In this document: piece after piece, positions 5,233 to 9,998 of the stretch | Layout of the letters: each line of letters begins with the position of its first letter | How positions within the stretch are numbered: position 1 is the stretch's first letter | Assembly (NCBI GenBank): GCA_011065005.1 | Contig: JAAKFP010000050.1 | Location: 1-9,998 of the forward strand | From: Chlamydiota bacterium | GTDB taxonomy: Bacteria > Chlamydiota > Chlamydiia > Chlamydiales > Waddliaceae | DNA: 9,998 nt | Reading direction: 5' to 3' | Position numbers and translations under genes: made by a program | The notes under the pieces: model-generated | The model's database searches: none | Told to the model about the DNA's origin: nothing | What the model saw: the letters and a program-made list of their open reading frames with translations, nothing else

Positions 5233-7032
5233 ATGGAAAAAAGTCTCTTTGCAAACCTCAGAGTGATTGTCTCTCAATACCGTTGGAGGTTTCTGAAGGG
5301 CTTTTTTATGGTTCTTATTTCCAATTCCCTTCTGATTCTCAACCCACTTCTTTTTCGGCAGGCGGTGATGGCTGTCGATCCTTACCTTCCGGGGTGCGAC
5401 GGATTCCTTGGAGAGGTCACATGTTCACTCTTTGGGGCAAGATCGACATCTGTGTGGCCCTGGGTGCTGAGCCTTCTCCTTATTGCGATCACGTCGGCAA
5501 CTTTCAAGTATTGGATGCGTATGACCTTCATCACTGTCAGTCGCGATGCAGAGATGGAGATCCGCTCAACAATATTTGATAGGCTTCAGCGCCAGTCGAG
5601 GGGGTTTTTCGATCGGCATGGAATAGGAGAACTGCTAAGTCGATTGACAAATGATATCTCTGCCTATCGCGATGTCCTGGGGCCCGGAGTGATGTATCCT
5701 TTGTTTTTTCTGACTCTAATGATTCCCGGATTGATCGCTCTTTTCTCCATTTCCGTTCCACTGACATCGATATCGTTGGTACCTTTGCTGGTCATTCCTT
5801 TGGTGAATTTTACGTTGCGAGGATACATCTTTAGGATCTCATTGTCGGTGCAGAAGGCTCTCGGGGAAATGAGTAGTATGGTGCAGGAGCACTTTTCCGC
5901 AATTCGTATCATCAAAAGCTATGTTATCGAAAAAATTGTTGGGGAACGTTTTCGTAAGCTTTGCCAGAAGCTGCTGAGTATGAACATACGTTTGTCGTTC
6001 CTGCAGGGATCGCTCTTCCCATTTTTTACCTTTCTGACCAAAATGATCACAGTGATTCTTGTGATGTTCTCAGGAATCATTATCTTTCGGGGTTGGTCTG
6101 ATCTGAATGCCGCAGATTTTGTGTCGTTCATGTGGATTCAGTCTTACATCTTCTTTCCCGTTCTGATGTTAGGGTGGTTGATTCCCGTCTATGGACGGGG
6201 TCGAGCTGCCTATGAGCGGATCCTAGAAATCTATGAAGAGCCCATCGAAGTTCAAGATGTCTCGAAGTCTGGCTTGAAAATTCCGCAAAGAGCGAATATT
6301 GTTTTTCGCGATCTCTCTTTTTCCTATCCCAGGGCGGAGTCTCCAGCACTTTCTCATATTGACCTCGAAATCCAAGGGGGCTCCTTTGTTGGAATTACAG
6401 GACCTATCGGTGCCGGGAAGACAACACTATTCCATTTGCTGACGAGAGAGTATGAGATCCCTACAGGGATGATCGCCATTGACGGTCATGACATCCACGA
6501 CTATCCTCTCAGCGCTTTCCATTCGGAGATGGTCACTGTCGAGCAGGTACCTTTTCTATTTTCGAGAAGCATTGCTGAAAACGTTCGGTTTGGTAGGCGA
6601 GAAGCCTCGATGGAGGAAGTCAAAGTTGTTACGCGATATGCCGACTTTCATGATACTGTTTTGGAGTTTCCAGAGAAGTATGAGACCATCATTGGAGAAA
6701 GAGGGGTTACCCTTTCGGGAGGGCAGAAACAACGCCTTGCAATGGCAAGGGCTTTTCTGGTCAATCGTTCCATTCTTCTCCTTGACGACATCTTCTCTGC
6801 TGTGGATGTCGCGACAGAAAAGCGCATTTTTGATGGCATGAAGAAAAATTTCCGAGGGAAAACAGTGCTTTTGGTGACACATCGCGTTTCCATTTTGGAG
6901 CAGATGGATAGGATCATTTACCTGTCAGGTGGTGCTGTATTAGAGGATGGAACACATAAAGAGCTATGCGCTCTAAAAGGGCATTATGCTGCGTTGACAG
7001 AGTTACAGGGGATGGGAATAGAAGGAAAATGA
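5233..7032 (+). CDS. ABC exporter half-transporter, degenerate-site subunit
   Basis: This 599-residue protein fuses a six-helix type IV exporter membrane domain (about 1-330) to an ATPase domain. Walker A GPIGAGKTT is at 390-398, the Q-loop Gln at 438, a canonical LSGGQ signature at 494-498 and the H-loop His at 550. Walker B reads LLLDD (515-519) followed by IFSAVD, so Asp519 stands where the catalytic Glu normally is. In TM287/288-like and MdlA/MdlB-like pairs, this marks the subunit whose Walker motifs form the weakly hydrolysing site. The next gene supplies the matching partner. The first extracytoplasmic loop is long and has two cysteines (C55, C64) that could form a disulfide. ATG 5233 has no clear ribosome binding site; the preceding palindrome may affect initiation. 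The stop overlaps the next start in ATGA. The substrate is unknown; lipid or hydrophobic drug export are the family possibilities. Confidence 0.93.
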   Translation: MEKSLFANLRVIVSQYRWRFLKGFFMVLISNSLLILNPLLFRQAVMAVDPYLPGCDGFLGEVTCSLFGARSTSVWPWVLSLLLIAITSATFKYWMRMTFITVSRDAEMEIRSTIFDRLQRQSRGFFDRHGIGELLSRLTNDISAYRDVLGPGVMYPLFFLTLMIPGLIALFSISVPLTSISLVPLLVIPLVNFTLRGYIFRISLSVQKALGEMSSMVQEHFSAIRIIKSYVIEKIVGERFRKLCQKLLSMNIRLSFLQGSLFPFFTFLTKMITVILVMFSGIIIFRGWSDLNAADFVSFMWIQSYIFFPVLMLGWLIPVYGRGRAAYERILEIYEEPIEVQDVSKSGLKIPQRANIVFRDLSFSYPRAESPALSHIDLEIQGGSFVGITGPIGAGKTTLFHLLTREYEIPTGMIAIDGHDIHDYPLSAFHSEMVTVEQVPFLFSRSIAENVRFGRREASMEEVKVVTRYADFHDTVLEFPEKYETIIGERGVTLSGGQKQRLAMARAFLVNRSILLLDDIFSAVDVATEKRIFDGMKKNFRGKTVLLVTHRVSILEQMDRIIYLSGGAVLEDGTHKELCALKGHYAALTELQGMGIEGK

Positions 7033-8861
7033 GACACCTACACTATCACCACACCTATGAGAAAGAACAGTTGCAACCCCGCGGTTTTGATTCGGCACTC
7101 CTAAAGCGTCTGTTTGGTTACCTTCGACCTTATCGCACCTTTGTTATTATTGCCGTTCTGTTGTTAATTGTTTCTAAAGGTATAGAGGCCTACGTTCCTA
7201 TTTATATTGGAAAGGTCGCCCAAATAATCCTCGACAACACCTCTCCGACCGCCTTACCGCTGAGCGATGGACTCCATACCATTATGCGCCATTGTCTATC
7301 CATCATGGGACTGTTGGTTATTGCATATGCTCTGGACAGTGTCAACGTCGTATTGAAAAACTGGGTGGGGCAGAAAGGACTATACAACCTACGGTTGGAA
7401 GTATATCGCCACATACAGCAGATGTCTATTGACTATTACAACAAAACCGCAGTGGGCTCGTTGATGACACGTACGATACATGATGTCGATCAAATCAACT
7501 TGATGTTTTCTGAAAGTATTGTTCCCCTCATGGGAAGTGTTTTGCTTTTTATCAGCATCTGCATAGGACTTGTCATCGTTGACTACAGAGCTGCCATTGT
7601 TCTAGCAGCTGTTCTTCCACTGGTATTCGTGTTGACAAACCACTTTCGGTGTCATCAGCGCAAGTGCTATGAGAAAATCCGGAGCATCGTCTCCGCTATG
7701 AATGTTTTTGTTCAGGAGCATCTCATGGGAGCATCAACGATTCGAAGCTTTGGCCTCCAAGAGCAGGAAAAACGGAAGTTTGATGAGATTAATGCGGATC
7801 ATCGTAATGCCAATATCGAAACCATACACTACTTTGCTTCCTTCTTTGCGGGAATTGATTTCATTCAAAGCCTATCTCTCATCACGGTTTTTCTGGTCCT
7901 AGTTACCTTTGCTCCACCCAATTCAGGGTTTCAGGCAGGAACCTATTTCACGTTCAGCCTCTATATTCTGATGCTGTTCCGTCCTCTGGCAGACCTCGCG
8001 GAAAGATACAACCTCCTCCAGTCGGCCATGGCTGCGGCAGATCGGATTTTTCATGTTCTCGATCAGAAGACCGAAGATCTGGGCCCTGCCGAAGGTCCTG
8101 ACCTGGATGAGGTTCATAGCATAGCCTTTGAAGATGTTTGGTTTGCCTACAAAGACGAAAATTGGGTGCTTAAAGGGACCACATTTTCTATCAACAAAGG
8201 AGAGTCCGTAGCCCTTGTGGGGGTCACAGGTGTCGGAAAGACAACGATCCTCAACCTTCTCCAAAGATTTTATGACATCCAGAAAGGTTCGATTACCGTC
8301 AATGGTCGAGACATTAGAGAATACCCCTTGCACGCCCTTCGGCAGCAGTTCAGCGTAGTCCTTCAAGATCCTGAAATTTTTTCAGGAACAATCGCCGAAA
8401 ATATCTGTTTGGGCAATCCAAATATTACCGACGAAAAATTAGATGTTGTTGTCGATTACGTCAACCTCCGACCCCTTGTCAACAGCTTTCACGATGGCTT
8501 GCAACACTACCTTTCCGAGCGTGGGGGCAGCCTTTCGACAGGGGAGCGGCAGCTGGTATCTATGGCGAGGGCGGTTGCTTTCGACCGTAGTGTGTTGATC
8601 CTAGACGAAGCAACGGCAAATATCGACAGTGGAACAGAGAAAATTATTCAGAATGCTCTTATGAAAATCTTGCGGGATAAAACATCTATCGTCATAGCTC
8701 ATCGCCTTTCGACGATCAAAGATGTCGATCGCATCATCGTCCTGCATGATGGAGTAGTCGCTGAAAAGGGAACACATCAGGAGCTCCTAAAAGTACAAGG
8801 GATTTACGAAAAACTCTATCGTTTGCAATTTATGGGCAAAATGTATACACATCGGAAATGA
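7029..8861 (+). CDS. ABC exporter half-transporter, catalytic-Glu subunit
   Basis: This 610-residue protein has the same layout as its neighbour: six membrane helices, then an ATPase domain. Walker A GVTGVGKTT is at 398-406, the Q-loop Gln at 446, the signature reads LSTGE (502-506) instead of LSGGQ, Walker B ILDE carries the catalytic Glu527, and the H-loop His is 558. Its Walker motifs with the LSGGQ of the upstream subunit would form the active site, and its altered signature would face the Asp519 site. This is a complementary heterodimer. The open frame extends upstream to 6966, but I chose ATG 7029: it overlaps the previous stop as ATGA, has GAAGG at 7021-7025, and gives a normal length. 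The N-terminus is histidine-rich (H3, H5, H7, H8), possibly metal-binding or chance. The stop again overlaps the next start in ATGA, so all three genes are probably translationally coupled. Confidence 0.94.
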   Translation: MRHLHYHHTYEKEQLQPRGFDSALLKRLFGYLRPYRTFVIIAVLLLIVSKGIEAYVPIYIGKVAQIILDNTSPTALPLSDGLHTIMRHCLSIMGLLVIAYALDSVNVVLKNWVGQKGLYNLRLEVYRHIQQMSIDYYNKTAVGSLMTRTIHDVDQINLMFSESIVPLMGSVLLFISICIGLVIVDYRAAIVLAAVLPLVFVLTNHFRCHQRKCYEKIRSIVSAMNVFVQEHLMGASTIRSFGLQEQEKRKFDEINADHRNANIETIHYFASFFAGIDFIQSLSLITVFLVLVTFAPPNSGFQAGTYFTFSLYILMLFRPLADLAERYNLLQSAMAAADRIFHVLDQKTEDLGPAEGPDLDEVHSIAFEDVWFAYKDENWVLKGTTFSINKGESVALVGVTGVGKTTILNLLQRFYDIQKGSITVNGRDIREYPLHALRQQFSVVLQDPEIFSGTIAENICLGNPNITDEKLDVVVDYVNLRPLVNSFHDGLQHYLSERGGSLSTGERQLVSMARAVAFDRSVLILDEATANIDSGTEKIIQNALMKILRDKTSIVIAHRLSTIKDVDRIIVLHDGVVAEKGTHQELLKVQGIYEKLYRLQFMGKMYTHRK

Positions 8862-9718
8862 AGAATTGGTATTTTATGGATCAATGGACGACTTATTTTA
8901 TCGAACGTTTATCTCCTCTGGTGACTCTTGCCGTGATTTTCGGCATAGCCACAACAGGGGTGATTCTGGATAAGAATCTATTCCAACCTTTTCCTTTTGT
9001 GGTCTCCTGTTTTACGATTTTCTATATCGCCTTTATCCTCCGACTAAAGAATGATGTCGACGACTACGAAAAGGACTGTATCGCCTTTCCGCAACGCGCT
9101 CTTCCCAGGGGAGTCTTGTCGAAGAAAGATGCTATTCTTGTCCTTCGTTATCTGGAGTATGGACTCATCATCTATTTTGCCATGCTTTTTATTTTTTCCT
9201 GGGGAATAACAAGAGCCAACACTTTTATTACAGCTCTATACCTTTGGTTTCTTCTGCACGATTTCTACGCAAAACAATGGCTAGAACGACGCCCCCTAAT
9301 CAAAGGGTTGGCACGCCATGGGCTAATCATCCCCATAACATTCCTCGCCATTTCCTTTGGAAGGCCAGAATATGTGTTCTCTGCGCAAGGTTTTTCCTAT
9401 GTCCTTTTGCTATTTGGTGCTTTCTATACCTTTGACATTTGCCGCAAACTGGATCCCTATTCCCATCCCGTTTCCCTCACCTACATCCATTATTATGGAT
9501 TCCTGATCACCTACTGGTTCACGTGTGGATTGCTCATCCTCTCAGCAATAGGCGCCTATGGGATGGGTGTGCATATGTGGCTTTGGCCACTAGAAATCTG
9601 TGTCTGCGTGACTCTTATTATGCTGTTCAAAAGACCGAAAATGTTTCGCATCGCCGAAATGGCTGGAAGTCTCTCCTTCCTCGCCCACGCTTGGGCCGGA
9701 TTGCTGCAGTGGTTATGA
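8858..9718 (+). CDS. UbiA-superfamily membrane prenyltransferase-like protein
   Basis: The 286-residue protein is almost entirely membrane-embedded, with about eight hydrophobic helices. It carries the first aspartate motif of the UbiA superfamily, N65-D66-x-x-D69-x-x-x-D73 (NDVDDYEKD), followed by RALPRG (80-85), equivalent to the RPLPSG stretch of UbiA. A second motif, FDICRKLD at 192-199, stands where the second Asp-rich motif binds diphosphate through Mg2+; it is reduced compared with classical DxxxD. Family members join an isoprenyl diphosphate to an acceptor in the membrane. Acceptor and chain length cannot be read here. ATG 8858 overlaps the ABC stop (ATGA); an alternative ATG at 8876 would lose six residues. 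Coupling to two ABC exporter genes suggests that its product, or a lipid derived from it, is exported. It could instead be the MenA/UbiA enzyme of quinone synthesis, placed here by chance. No terminator is visible after the stop. Confidence 0.8.
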   Translation: MKNWYFMDQWTTYFIERLSPLVTLAVIFGIATTGVILDKNLFQPFPFVVSCFTIFYIAFILRLKNDVDDYEKDCIAFPQRALPRGVLSKKDAILVLRYLEYGLIIYFAMLFIFSWGITRANTFITALYLWFLLHDFYAKQWLERRPLIKGLARHGLIIPITFLAISFGRPEYVFSAQGFSYVLLLFGAFYTFDICRKLDPYSHPVSLTYIHYYGFLITYWFTCGLLILSAIGAYGMGVHMWLWPLEICVCVTLIMLFKRPKMFRIAEMAGSLSFLAHAWAGLLQWL

Positions 9719-9739
9719 CTGAGTTTGTTGCGCAAATCA

Positions 9740-9769
9740 ACCACCGAGGACACCGAGGACACAGAGAGG
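9740..9769 (+). repeat. Diverged single copy of the 9-bp-unit repeat
   Basis: ACC followed by ACCGAGGAC, ACCGAGGAC and ACAGAGAGG matches the left arm at 5126-5155 at 25 of 30 positions. No inverted partner follows within the window, so it is a single arm here. It starts 22 bases after the UbiA-like gene. The 9-bp period explains the HRGHRGHRE peptide that appears when it is translated. Confidence 0.75.
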
Positions 9770-9770
9770 A

Positions 9771-9998
9771 AAGGATAGTATACTCAATCAAAATCAAGAA
9801 TTGGCGAAAAAACCATTCAACACCTAGTTATGAGAGCTGTATTCGTGTTCCAGGAAAAGCAGAGTATGGGATTTCAACCTAGCCCAAGTTCACCTCTTGT
9901 AGTTTTTTAAGTGTTTATAAATGAGCATGCTAGATTGTTTTTGCTATATCGTTTGGACACTACAAATTTTCAGGAGTGCTAAGATTTAACCTTAATCA
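9771..9998. other. Gene-free right edge
   Basis: I see no convincing gene. Short open frames exist, for example a 26-codon one starting with ATG near 9824, but none has a ribosome binding site or recognisable content. TTGTTT at 9935-9940 and TACAAA at 9961-9966 are spaced by 20 bases and are too far apart for a good promoter. A CAAG/CTTG pair before a T-run near 9901-9908 has only four base pairs. Confidence 0.4.

Noticed and set aside
6966..7028. Upstream extension of the second ABC gene by 21 codons
   Set aside because: It would overlap the previous gene by 67 bases; ATG 7029 has the ATGA overlap, a ribosome binding site and the normal family N-terminus.
9740..9769. Possible CRISPR repeats
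   Set aside because: The units are contiguous 9-mers with no spacers and no cas genes nearby.
9439..9882. 147-residue plus-strand frame across the end of the UbiA-like gene, containing HRGHRGHRE
   Set aside because: Most of it is a shadow of the UbiA-like gene, and the HRG part is translation of the 9-bp-unit repeat.
9880..9908. Possible terminator after the UbiA-like gene
   Set aside because: The stem is only four base pairs (CAAG/CTTG), and the T-run is separated from it.

Overview
The window looks like chromosome from a chlamydia-related bacterium (order Chlamydiales, probably outside Chlamydiaceae). The main reason is the adjacent, same-strand pair dxr then rseP, the order I know from Chlamydia (CT071-CT072), together with an RseP much longer than the enterobacterial one. 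This placement is inference from gene order and protein character; no ribosomal or other diagnostic marker is present.

Layout. 1-123 is the 3' end of an unrecognised gene, closed by a hairpin terminator. 124-370 has no gene but holds two hairpin-forming elements. 371-1573 (minus strand) is an A+T-rich solitary AAA-type ATPase with a DUF4143 tail, probably acquired. 1574-1890 is a divergent intergenic region rich in inverted repeats, ending in a near-consensus promoter for dxr. 1891-3027 is dxr (MEP isoprenoid pathway) and 3128-5092 is rseP (site-2 intramembrane protease). 5093-5232 carries a perfect 30-bp-arm palindrome. 5233-9718 is a tight three-gene operon: two half-size ABC exporters and a UbiA-superfamily membrane protein, joined by two ATGA stop/start overlaps. 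9719-9998 has no gene; it carries a diverged copy of one arm of the palindrome.

How the genes work together. The two ABC proteins have complementary NBD defects: Asp at the catalytic Glu position in the first, LSTGE instead of LSGGQ in the second. This is the pattern of an asymmetric heterodimeric exporter. The coupled UbiA-like protein keeps the NDxxDxxxD motif, so the best hypothesis is that an isoprenoid-modified or lipid-like compound is made in the membrane and moved by the exporter. dxr supplies isoprenoid precursors in the same neighbourhood, but a functional link is only inferred.

The most unusual points are the ABC-ABC-UbiA cassette bracketed by related 9-bp-periodic repeats, the dense set of palindromes on both sides of the ATPase gene, and three PDZ-like modules in RseP.
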